Part shown: in pieces, positions 54,965-64,000 of the stretch | Layout: each line of letters opens with the position of its first letter | Numbering within the stretch: position 1 is the first letter of the stretch | Source of the DNA: Romanomermis culicivorax | Taxonomy: Eukaryota > Nematoda > Enoplea > Mermithida > Mermithidae | DNA length: 64,000 nt | Assembly: GCA_963922205.1 (NCBI GenBank) | Contig: CAWUHX010000073.1 | Location: 558,001-622,000, forward strand | Reading direction: 5' to 3' | Notes under the pieces: generated by a model | What the model was told of the DNA's origin: nothing | The model's database searches: none | What the model saw: only the letters and a program-made list of their open reading frames with translations | Position numbers and translations under genes: made by a program

Positions 54965-57060
54965 TCACGTCCTACCCAGGCAGTTTGATATTGTTGGATT
55001 GATCACCAGGAACACCAATATTTTGATCGGATGCTGTTTCCAACGGTTCATTTTCATCCAGAAATACAAATCACAAACATTTATTGAATGATGATATTGG
55101 GCATAAAAGTTATTAAAAAGAGGACCGTTTTCTGGCTCAAATAAATCTGATTCTGCCTCCACCAAATTGTTGACTGCTTTTTGAACACAACTTCTACACA
55201 ACAAACTTGTTGCTGCAGTATCTTTGTCCAAATCATTTGATTCTTAAAAAATAACATTGGATATTAAACATGTTTTTTCTAAATGACCAATATGGTAGAC
55301 TTATCTTTACTGTCGCAAATTTGTCCAACACTTTTTCCAGGCCCAACATTCAATTTCTTCTTTTTGGCAATATTACACACTGGTTTTGTGTAGTGGAGTT
55401 CATGCAACATTTCGATTGATTGTTGACATCTGATGTTTTGACAAAACTAGGGTGTAAATGGTATGAGTTATACTCGGGCAATCGCTGCAGTAAAGCCAGT
55501 TGTTGCAATATTGCTTGAAGATAGGTGAACTAGAGAAACAAAAAACTGAGCTACAATGCCTGGATGCTTCTAAAGGTTTGACCTGTATCTTGATGCAGGT
55601 AGTGATTATGTCTGAAAGCCCCTCATAAACGTCAATGTCCTCTTCTAAGTAGGTTATTTCACGGGATAGGCAGTCAATATGGTCCAGAATCACAGCTGGA
55701 AAATATTCATCATTTATTTGAGAATAAATAGAAAACCGGTTCATCAAACAATAAAACCTCATTCATGCTTCAAATTTGGAACAACCTTCCTGAAGTAAAC
55801 AATATAATGGGAAAACAGAGAAACAAAAGTATTTTTCTCTTGCAAGATGTTTATGTACAATAAATACATTGAGTGAGGAATATTTGAGCTTACTTGACAG
55901 ATCTTGGATTGTGGTGGTAAATCAGATGGTAAATTTGGCAGCCAAATCGATTTTCTTGCATATAATCCAGATCTGTTTGAATATATCATTAACTAATCCA
56001 AGTGGAATATGCAAAACAGGTGGCACAATGTGGATTGAGAAAAGTGGGTACAAAATTTGGGAATTTTCCAGTTTTTTTTGGGAATATATTCATGATTTAA
56101 TAAGTGTTATTCTGGGCACTTAGCTCGCATGCTCCAGTCTTCTTCAAATCACCAAGTTTAACCATGCAGAAAGGGCATGGAAAGGATGATGATGGCTATT
56201 GATGTCCATTGAAATTTGATAGGAACATTGTATCACTGATGAGGAACAATTTGATCTTTCTTTGCTCCATTAATCCACTCTTCAGTGGGTAAGGCAGGGT
56301 CAATGAGTTTTGAACATGTTGAACTTGGTCAGCCAATCATGAAAAAGTAGCACGTAAAAATGAAAAAGCTGCACATTAATTATCTGCACCTTCGTAAAAT
56401 CAAATAATTTGCACATTGTGAACACTGTTCAGCTTGACCACCTTCATAAAACTGAGGGTCAGCTTGGTCGTTTTCCCTCCATTGTTGCTGCTAATAGAAA
56501 TCCAAATTTGGTTGTTGAATCTTGGGTCTTCATGGGTCAATTCACTACTCTTACAGGTCTCTAACTGCCATTCCTCAAAAAAATCTGACAATTAGAGACA
56601 ACCAAAAGAGGCTTTTCTGATTTTTCATCTTTTTTAGTCAGGTTCAAGAAGGAGAAAATCAATTCTGGTTTGACTTCTCGATTGCATGTTTCCTTAATGG
56701 CCTTGTTGGTTGGAGCCAGAAAATTGTTGTCATATTTGGACATGAAGCATTTGATCTTGCGATAGTCACTCCATGAGAGTCCTGAGAAAAAATGTCAAGA
56801 ATTTCACTAGTTTCAGTAAAGGACACATTAAGCATATGATGAAGAATAACACAAACTAAGCCTACTATTCTTACCCAAAGCTAGCTTGAAATCTAGTGAG
56901 TCTGATGCATCAAGTCGAACTCTTGTCTGGTCATGACAATATTGAAAGACATGTTGTGCAACGGACCGATTTGGAAGCAAAAAATCTCCTAAAAAGATGG
57001 CATAAGTCATTTGAGTTTTAAATTCACATACAGACAAAGTAGCATGACATTGCATCAGAA
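54965..57060 (-). pseudogene. Multi-exon invertebrate-repeat protein remnant, family not named
   Basis: Read right to left: 57055-56828 with HVFQYCHDQTRVRLDASDS, 56743-56561 (SKYDNNFLAPTNKAIKE), 56591-56400 with SSNNGGKTTKLTLSFM, then 56330-55990 in several frames with PFCMVKLGDL and VPPVLHIPLG, then 55762-55400. The order (a 'GG-x-K/T-T-K' block, then a Cys-x-x-Cys block, then P-P-x-x-H-I-x-L-G) is a pattern I have seen in uncharacterised, repetitive invertebrate proteins that are probably transposon-encoded. I cannot attach a function. Stops occur throughout. Confidence 0.35.
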
Positions 57061-57890
57061 ATTAACTCAATAAAGCATAAGATCACTTGATCGTAGAAAT
57101 CACGTCTTGTTCTAGAGAACTTCTTTAAGCAATGAGTAGCAACTGATTTGCATCAGTGCAGTAGAAAGCACATCTATTCGTATAGAAGACTGCAACAAAG
57201 TAGCTTACCCAAACACTTTCCAACATCTATCCTAGCATCACCTTTTGCTAAAAGTTTCACAAAATCGGTCAGGATATCAAGACATCATTTTGTCATGCTG
57301 GGGAGAAAGGGTGTAAACGTGTAGGGAGCAGAAGAAAATCTGTAAAAAGAATTTGGAAAAAAAGAATACAATTTTTATTAGACCATAGAAGACAGAACAA
57401 ATTGAACCACAAAATTTGGCATCATTGTCAGTTTCAAAAGAATTGTTCCATCAAAAATGTAGTGTCTACAGTTTGGAAAGAATTGATCAAAAACTAATTG
57501 TACAAGATGCCTTTATACTATTATAGAGTTAAATTCTAATATAATATCAAACATTTTTCATTGCTTTTTCACTGATACACATAGAGGAACAAAAAAATTC
57601 TATCACCCATGTGAGCACACATTTTTCTATGCAATGAAAGATGAATCAAGACAAAGTTATTGGTTTGATTTATCAGAACACAAATCTTTCACTAGGTCAA
57701 ACAATATAAACTTATTCCCATGTAACAAGAGTTACTGTCCCAGAAAGGGATATGAAAGGTGAATTAAGAAAAAGTTTGTTGGTGAGTCATGTAGTAGAGA
57801 AGATGCAGAAACCAATGTAGGCTACAAAAATAAACTACAAATCCTTGATATAGGAACATATTGACCTGAACCTTAAAAAATCTTCCTTGG
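57061..57890. other. Gene-poor; short Cys-containing plus-strand reading
   Basis: Around 57580-57780 a plus-strand reading with FYHPCEHTFFYAMKDES is open for about 65 codons. No family is recognised. Confidence 0.25.
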
Positions 57891-57895
57891 ATGTA

Positions 57896-57939
57896 GGCGT
57901 GGCCTAACAGAAATTTCTGGATAACTCAGTGGCCACGCC
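57896..57939. repeat. Hairpin with 9-bp GC-rich arms
   Basis: GGCGTGGCC at 57896-57904 and GGCCACGCC at 57931-57939 are exact inverse complements in AT-rich surroundings, as in a tiny foldback element. Confidence 0.75.
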
Positions 57940-58041
57940 TTTATGGAGAAGAATGATTGATATAGAAATAATGTTAGCCAGGCCTGAAATCTGGATAACA
58001 TGTTTTTCCTTGCAGGATTTCCTGGGTGCCCTTCTCCATTT

Positions 58042-58470
58042 CTATTTATAGATAATCAAAGAGATTTTTTGGTCATGGTCAATGCAATTTTGGACATCAT
58101 GTGTCATATGGTTAGGGGTATATCTACTTGTGTGATCTTTCTGCTGACAAAGAAAACATTCTACATTAGAGTAGCTTTTGGATATGCATTGTTCAGATTG
58201 GTGATCTGTTTGATAACAATGAATGCATCTGCTTTTACAATTTCCAGTGATGTGATTATTCCAAAAGCAAATTTCACATGGTTTTCGAGCACCTGGTAAA
58301 TATAATTTTGGGCTAATGGCTGACTTGCCCACATTGGAAACATGTGATTTGTCTGAAATTACTTATATCATACTGGGGTTAAGTTTGAGCATTGTGCATT
58401 ATTAGCAATTGCAACTCCTTGACTTTGTTCTGACTTATGTTGTGGGACCTCAGTGGTAAAAACTGAACTG
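58042..58470 (-). pseudogene. Gag zinc-knuckle region (three CCHC boxes)
   Basis: The minus-strand frame 58042-58332 contains CEICFWNNHITGNC and CIHCYQTDHQSEQC, two perfect C-x2-C-x4-H-x4-C knuckles, and CFLCQQKDHTSRY, a third with the last Cys changed to Tyr. CCHC knuckles bind RNA in retroviral and retrotransposon nucleocapsids. Three in a row is unusual, since most Gypsy Gags have one or two. Upstream on the same strand the reading continues to ~58470, where an insert begins. Confidence 0.6.
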
Positions 58471-58509
58471 GATGGGTAGGTACACACTTTAAAGTTCCAC
58501 TGGGTTACT

Positions 58510-59180
58510 GTAAATGCTAGGTTACACTACTTATTAACGTTTCGTGCTTTGTTCGTGTTTATGTTTCAGGTGTTGGCGGCAAAGAATGACGGCAACGAAA
58601 ACGGACGATGTCAGCAAGCAAGCCGCAAACGGAGAAGTCGGTAAGTTTCTCAGCTCAAAAGGTAAAGTCTCGGACTAATCTTAAGTCCTACGATGTGTCC
58701 AATGGGTGAGTTTCTTGTTTATTCGGGTGACTCTGGTAAACGCGGTAACCACTCAAAAATATATGCAACAAATCGGCGGGTTTCTATTTACAGGTGATGA
58801 ACACGAAGATGAACAAGCGTGAGGATCTGAATGACGAAAATGACGAAGATAATATACACACCGAAAAGTAAGTTTTACATGCATTATATATATAGTAAAT
58901 TTGTGACATAAAAACTTACAAAAAAAAACAAAAATGTTTCTAATTCATTTTCTTATTTTTTCGTCTTTTTCTTCATAGGATTCCATTGAATGATGCAAAT
59001 CAGCGTTCGAGCTGACCTTTCGGTGAGTTACTATCTTAAATTTTATCTAATTTTATGTTTCTAATCTTTTTTTATTCATTTAGGTGGCGTTGCTTTTCAA
59101 GAAGCGAAGGCGGCAATGACGAATGCGAAGAAGAACGAAAGTCGGACAATGACGTCAAGGAAAAACAGGTTAGTTACTGT
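58510..59180 (+). other. Insert of exon-like pieces inside gag
   Basis: This stretch separates the capsid and zinc-knuckle parts of a minus-strand gag. On the plus strand it shows four short purine-rich, GC-richer segments, each with an acceptor and a donor: 58571-58640 (TTTCAG|...|GTAAGT), 58796-58867 (TTTACAG|...|GTAAGT), 58980-59023 (CATAG|...|GTGAGT) and 59085-59168 (TTTAG|...|GTTAGT). They encode Lys/Asp/Glu-rich low-complexity peptides, and no single reading joins all four without a stop. TTACTGTA occurs near both ends (58505 and 59172). Confidence 0.45.
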
Positions 59181-59222
59181 AGCTTAGTTTCTATGTTTCT
59201 CGTAATGTAAGATTCTTTGCTG

Positions 59223-59640
59223 TTAAGTGTGGTTGCCCAATGAAAAAATGAGTTCTGGTTCAGGGGACATGAAGGGCATGTGGTTAGATTTTAATCCATT
59301 TCTGAAAATTTCCTGTTGGACATAAGCTGCCTCATCACACATTACGTTCACATTTGTAAAACATTTGTACTTTAGTGCATCCCTAATCTCATTTTGCATG
59401 CCTTCCACAAAAAAGTGGTTTGGTAATTTTTTCACGTGGGTCAGAATTGAAATTGGGATAAGCAAGGGTTGCTAAATGTTCCATGTAAAACATAAAATTG
59501 GTTAAAGCTTTTGATAAAGCCACACCACCCAAACAAATTTCAATGCTAATTTTAGTTGCCCATTGGTATCTTTCATACCTTGTAGTACCATAAACTGCCC
59601 TAATCATTTTCTCCATTCGCCAAAGTGATACTGTAGTTTT
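59223..59640 (-). pseudogene. Gag capsid region (minus strand)
   Basis: Minus-strand frames 59389-59616 and 59223-59465 overlap and shift. Together they show LATLAYPNFNSDPREKI followed by HFFVEGMQNEIRDALK and DEAAYVQQEIFRNG. This is the 'a-Y-P ... re ... F-i-x-G-l ... A-x-x-x-E' series of a Gypsy-type capsid C-terminal domain. A frameshift near 59430 breaks it. Confidence 0.55.
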
Positions 59641-60324
59641 GCAAAAAAGTGTTTGCTATATTGGCTGTTCTTAAATTGTTGAACAAGGTGGGGTTCACTG
59701 TATTTTAGTTCAATTGTGTGCATAGCTATGGAAACTGTTCAGTAAAGAGTTGGTTAATTTGCTCTCTAACAATTTCTCCTAAGTGATCTTAGGTATAGTG
59801 GGTCATTTTCAATTTGTGCTTTAGTGGTTGCTTATAAGTTATACTTTTTGTCTTGTGTTCAATTTGAATGAATCTATCAATCAATGTTTCATTAAGAACT
59901 TTTTCCAGTCCTTGATGCTTTTAGATGACTTATTGCTCTAAGGTGTGGCAGAAATGGTTTGGATTTTTCGACTTTAGTTGCTATGATACTGGAAAGGAAA
60001 CACCTTAATGGGGGCAGGGAGTTCCAGTAATTATGATAGGGTATGGTCACCAAAATATGTAACCCTTAATTTTGGTGTTTGTCTGCTAAGGATTCTTATA
60101 TACTTGAACTTGTCAAACCCAATCCAAACCTCCAACAAAACCTAATAATGGAACCCAACACTACATCAAAATAATAAACAAAGGGCAATGACAACTCCTG
60201 AATTTCAAACAAGTCAAAGACAATTCTGGGAACCCCAATAAAACTAACCTACTATTCCCATTGAGACTTGTGTCTGGGTCTGTGGGGGGGGGGGGGGGTT
60301 GCATTCTATAACAGGGGCAGATGT
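59641..60324. other. No recognisable gene; G-run
   Basis: AT-rich leader-like sequence right of the minus-strand gag, with a G15 run at 60284-60298. Confidence 0.35.
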
Positions 60325-60490
60325 TCTTAAGACTTTGGGTGTACTGTATTTTTTGAGAATGTGCATGTTCACATGACTCGAGTGGTTTATAAAACCAGGT
60401 GCCATGTGTGATATCATTATGTAATGATTGCTAATTGGATCAATAATGGATTTTGGTGCAGGAATGTTCAAATTGAAGAACTTATCCAAT
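60325..60490 (-). repeat. Dispersed repeat, LTR/leader-like (copy 2)
   Basis: Shares ATGACTCGAGTG, AAAACCAGG and AATGGATTTTGG blocks with 5085-5260. Placed upstream, on the minus strand, of the gag at 58-59.6 kb. Confidence 0.5.
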
Positions 60491-60953
60491 ACTTGAGAAA
60501 AATGTTCAGGATCATCAACGAGACGAAAAAGCAGACATACTTGAAACCACTTAAAAAAATGAAATTATGTACATAAGACCTATATTTTATACATTACTAA
60601 TTTACAATAAATCTTATCACTTATCTTACAAACTCGATTTTTAGTGAAATATCAATACTGCAATTTTTCAAAGTATTAATTTGGGGTGTTTCTTGATTTG
60701 ATTCTATAACATGCTTTTTAGTAATATATCAATGTATATTTTCAAACTGTAGTACTCAATTTGAAGAGGTCAAAGTATTGACACATTAACTCAACTTTAG
60801 GTGTAATATCAAAAATATGCAATCCCAAAGAATAAGTCACCTTTAATTTAAGGTATTGACACATTACCTGGTAATTCCATAAAATATTAATACCTTACAT
60901 GATCTAATGTATCAGGATAATAAGTGAACGAACCCCAAAATAATTTAAATCAG
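60491..60953. other. No recognisable gene
   Basis: AT-rich spacer. Confidence 0.35.
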
Positions 60954-61012
60954 GGGTAAACTGGGGATCATGGTGGCCGCCGAAGGCGGCCACCATGATC
61001 CCCAGTTTACCC
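60954..61012. repeat. Perfect palindrome, 28-bp arms, 3-nt loop
   Basis: Positions 60954-60981 are exactly complementary to 60985-61012, with the loop GAA between. The arms are GC-rich (GGCGGCCACCATGATCCCC on the right) in an AT-rich neighbourhood. It lies at the step from AT-rich repeats to the GC-richer Merlin gene region. Confidence 0.95.
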
Positions 61013-61571
61013 ACACTGGAACTCAGTTGAAAAGATTAGGCGGTTTGGAGCATGGGAAACTTTTATTCATGGCTGGGGAGCTAACGGTTCAAAAGTTATG
61101 AGCACGCTTGGAGAGCATGGTTAAACATAAAAAAACGCATGAATTTTGGAGAAAAATTGAGCGAGGTACAGTAACCCGGTCGTTCCCCGGAGACTTGGAT
61201 GCACATACATGTACCTGCAGTTAGATTTCGAGTGACTGCCACTGAGAATAGCTGATAAATTTGCATGTCGCACGAAAATAGGGGGCACCTTTGCGAAAGT
61301 TGAGAATTTTATTGATGCATTTTCGGTTTTTTGTGGAAGGTTGCTTCCGGTTGTGATTTTGTGTCATGCTATGGTTTATGCAGAATGTGAGCATGAAATC
61401 GTGTGTGCAATGCCTTGTTTGACCCTTGACCTCATTTGTATATTGGCCGTTTGTTAGCATGGCTTGCTTATTTGGCTAATTTGCATGTTTATTTGTTCAG
61501 ATTGAGTTATTAAGACCAGCTGTTCAACTACTAATAATTTGCATAATTATTTTTTAGACATCTATTGGCGC
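61013..61571. other. Upstream region of the Merlin-type gene
   Basis: Higher GC than the left flank. No supported exon, though promoter elements may lie here. Confidence 0.3.
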
Positions 61572-61646
61572 TTATTTTTGGACGATTTTATTTTGGATGA
61601 TTTTATTTTGGACGGTTTTATTTTGGACGAGTTTATTTTGGACGAT
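61572..61646. repeat. 15-bp tandem repeat just upstream of the Merlin gene start
   Basis: About five copies of a TTTTATTTTGGACGA unit with few changes, ending 20 bp before the inferred ATG. It lies in the probable 5' untranslated region or promoter. Confidence 0.85.
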
Positions 61647-61665
61647 TGTTATTTATTGGTCTGTA

Positions 61666-63644
61666 ATGGATGTGGATTTATTGAACCCGGATGTAAGTTG
61701 ACAAGTTGATTTGATTTTTGAAAATAATACTAGTTCATTATTTGCCTAAATATTATGCAGGTCACAAACCGTGACATTATTTACGTCACTGATGGTGGAA
61801 TGACCCCGTTGGACATGGCTGGCCAGCTGGCGGCATGGGGATTAGTGCCTGCACAAGGGACACTGCCCTGCCCAAAATGTGGAAAGACGATGATGTTGGG
61901 AGTGGACAACAACCGGTTATTTTCTGCTCACTTGCTCAGATATGTAAAGTAACAATTATTTATATTTCAGGATTGACAGCTTATGGTGGACATGCGACAA
62001 GAGGAGTTCCCGGGCGAAGCAAAAGGCGAAGAAATGCAGAAAAACGGTGGAATTTCCGTGAGTAATATACATTTCTGCGGACAGTGACACGGCCTGGGTC
62101 AGGGCAGAGTCACTGGTTGGGGCAGATGTCAGACCTTGGTCAGTAGATGTCGGGATGGCCGCCACATGTGGCCAGGGTAATGTCATGGTGAGCGGTCGCC
62201 CCAGGTGGGGGATGTTATGGAGGGCATGTCAGGGTCGGGGGAGGTCAGGATGCTCGCCCCATGTTGGGGAGGTCACGTCAGGGTCAGGGAAGGTCAGGAT
62301 GCTCGCCCCATGTTGGGGAGGTCACGTCGAGGTCAGGGGAGGTCAGGATGCTCGCTCCATGTTGGGGAGGTCACCAGGGTCAGGGGGCTCGCCCCACATG
62401 GAGGCAGTCACAGCAGTGTCAAGAGGCCACGAATTTTTATATGACACTTAGGCTGAGGCATGTGGCTTGAGGCCCATAATGGGATGTTGCCACTTCACTG
62501 TGGCATGTGCCTATTGCAACACAAGAGTATTTATCACCGGAGTCAGGCATGTGACTTAGTAAGAGGCCCGTCAGTGGTGTGCCACTTCACTTTGGCATGC
62601 TTGTTGCTACACGTTATTATTGGCGGCCATGGGAGGCATCCCTCATACACCCAATCCCTGCCAGTCCCAAATTGTAAACTGCTATATTTTTGCCTTATTG
62701 TAAACTGCTATATTTTTGCCTTTTCAGGACAGGGACATTTTTCGCCAAATCAAAATTGCCGCTCCATCAAATATTGGGTTTTGCCCATTTTTGGGCTGAA
62801 GGTTCAACTTTACGACTTGCGGGCAAGGAATGCCGAATCAGTGACTCCCACACCCTTGTTGATTGGGCGTCATTTTGCCGCGAAGTTGTACTCGATGCCT
62901 TCATATTGCATCTTGAAAAGTTGGGCGGCCCAGGAATGGTTGTCGAAATTGACGAATCAAAGTTTGGAAAACGCAAATATCACAGAGGTAAGGCTGTTTT
63001 GCTTCAATCGTATACTTTTGTGGAAATCTGTGCATATTGTGTTTGCAGGACATCACGTCGACGGTGTTTGGGTCTTTGGCAGATATGAACGAGGCACTGG
63101 TCGTGTTTTCATGGTGCCCGTTGAAGATCGGTCCACGTCCACCCTCTTACCAATAATCCAGGAGTGGATAAAGCCCGGCACCACGATTCATAGCGACTTA
63201 TGGAAGGCGTACAACTGCTTGGAGGTACTGTTTAGCTTCATTGGACTATGATACTTCTGAGTTTTACATATTCCCACTTTTTAGGATGAGGGCTTTCACC
63301 ATCTGTCCATCAACCATAGCCTCAACTTCAAAGACCCAGAAACCGGCGTTCATACAAATGCCATTGAATCATCCTGGCGTGCCGCAAAAAGTTCCATGCC
63401 ATCGGGAGGTCGAATAAAAGGTCACATTGCCGGCAACCTCGCCCGATATATGTTTCAAAAAAAGTGCCGCGAAATGAACGTGGACCCGACGTTGGAATTT
63501 TTTCGCCTAGCCGGCCAACTTTATGATGCTCGCATTACCACGTCCGAAGATGAGGAAGATGGCCCTGCTAACGAGAGTGAATTCAGCTCCACGCGAGATG
63601 AACAAGACTCCGACGTCGATGAATTTGGTGACATCATCGCATAA
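61666..63644 (+). CDS. Merlin/ISXO2-type transposase, six exons, apparently intact
   Basis: Six exons join without a stop into 354 codons: 61666-61692, 61761-61915, 61971-62057, 62728-62987, 63049-63224, 63285-63644. Acceptors are TATGCAG, ATTTCAG, TTTTCAG, TTTGCAG and TTTTTAG. Donors are GTAAGT, GTTATT, GTGAGT, GTAAGG and GTACTG, and phases agree at every junction. Residues ~45-85 form a zinc ribbon (C46-x2-C49, C69, C83). The DDE core has D165 in EIDESKFGKRKYHRG, D226 in IHSDLWKAY and E263 in NAIESSW, the IS1595/Merlin blocks. A conserved IAGNLARYMF helix and an acidic tail (~35 residues, many D/E) follow. The start is the ATG at 61666, which gives MDVDLLNPD in frame with exon 2. The GTTATT donor is weak. 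It could be an active transposase source or a domesticated gene. Terminal inverted repeats are not seen. Confidence 0.82.
62228..62395. repeat. 49-bp minisatellite in intron 3
   Basis: Three full units start at 62228, 62277 and 62326, and a partial one follows at 62375. Each contains AGGTCAGGATGCTCGCCCC and ATGTTGGGGAGGTCAC. The 49-bp length is not a multiple of three, so the run is not coding, although open frames cross it. It makes intron 3 (62058-62727) about ten times longer than the others. Confidence 0.9.
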
Positions 63645-64000
63645 AGTGAGTCTTACTTTAAATACATTTCAGTTACACCTGCTCAATTTTGGTCATTTTT
63701 TTGTGAGATGGCAGTAGGATAGTGAGTTTCGGGGCTAGATGCGTGCTTACTGTACACACTGCGACTGTCGCACACCTGGTGCCCAAGTGAGAATTTCCAA
63801 AGTGCTTGTTTTTGGCGGTTTCATAGTGTTTGCATCTTCGCACGTGGAATTGAGTATCCGAATTTGTCCCGCACACATGCCCTTTATTTTTGAAAAAAAA
63901 TTTGCATAAAATTTATTCAAATTTTTTTTTCCTTCCCGTCCCTTTCCGAGACCCAATTCCACTTCCATTGGATGCGCAACACCATAAAACCCCCAAAAAC
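63645..64000. other. 3' flank of the Merlin-type gene
   Basis: No further exon recognised. AT-rich runs and a short Pro/Lys-rich end. Any terminal repeat of the transposon would be expected here or beyond the window. Confidence 0.35.

Noticed and set aside
62228..62451. Repeated Cys-Trp-Gly peptide from the minisatellite
   Set aside because: The 49-bp period changes frame each unit and the region lies in an intron supported by matching exon phases.
1..64000. CRISPR arrays, rRNA genes, prokaryotic operons
   Set aside because: No regularly spaced identical short repeats with unique spacers, no rRNA-like sequence and no tightly packed co-directional ORFs.

Overview
This window is AT-rich, gene-poor metazoan-type nuclear DNA built almost entirely from transposable elements in different states of decay. 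The one clearly intact spliced gene has short introns (55-68 bp, plus one of 670 bp) and T-rich acceptors ending TTTCAG, TTTGCAG or TTTTTAG. That suggests an invertebrate and is compatible with a nematode, but I cannot name the species. No rRNA gene, CRISPR array, bacterial operon or confident housekeeping gene is visible.

Left part (1-14.07 kb): the end of a Tc1/mariner-type element, one arm of a 1-kb inverted repeat whose partner lies at 29.7-30.8 kb, a tRNA-derived repeat unit, gag-like debris on the minus strand, and the first copy of a 1.6-kb hAT-like repeat.

Centre (14.07-25.55 kb): an 11.5-kb LTR retrotransposon with Ty3/Gypsy domain order: LTR, TGG-type primer-binding site, gag with an RGG-type rather than CCHC C-terminus, protease, RT, RNase H, integrase, a 1.3-kb leader, a third coding region, LTR. 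Gag-pol is broken by stops and a frameshift. In the position where env usually sits, the third region opens with a 416-codon ORF that reads as a DEDDy 3'-5' exonuclease of the WRN/RNase D/MUT-7 type, with all four acidic residues and the motif III tyrosine present. It is followed by a Ser/Thr-rich linker, an unrecognised folded-looking segment and an RGG-rich basic tail. An upstream candidate exon splices into it in frame. A retrotransposon carrying its own proofreading-type exonuclease is the most unusual thing in the window.

Right of it (25.55-42.8 kb): minus-strand glycoprotein-like (env-like) debris, a dead intron-containing Merlin/ISXO2-type transposase, gag-like fragments, the second inverted-repeat arm, a tandem array of tRNA-derived units, a Tc1-like element with both TIRs recognisable, and the second hAT-like repeat.

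42.8-53.3 kb: two 1.8-kb direct repeats bracket an intact intronless 308-aa Merlin/IS1595-family transposase and a Pro/Gln-rich ORF, forming a composite arrangement. Next comes a Polinton/Maverick fossil with recognisable packaging ATPase, capsid-region proteins and an rve integrase.

53.3-64 kb: remnants of an unidentified multi-exon minus-strand gene, a minus-strand gag with three CCHC knuckles interrupted by a GC-richer insert of exon-like pieces, a perfect 28-bp-arm palindrome, and an apparently intact six-exon Merlin/ISXO2 transposase gene (354 aa) whose exon phases all agree. The Merlin-related sequences at 28, 46 and 62 kb form two lineages: intron-bearing (28 and 62 kb, sharing intron positions) and intronless (46 kb).
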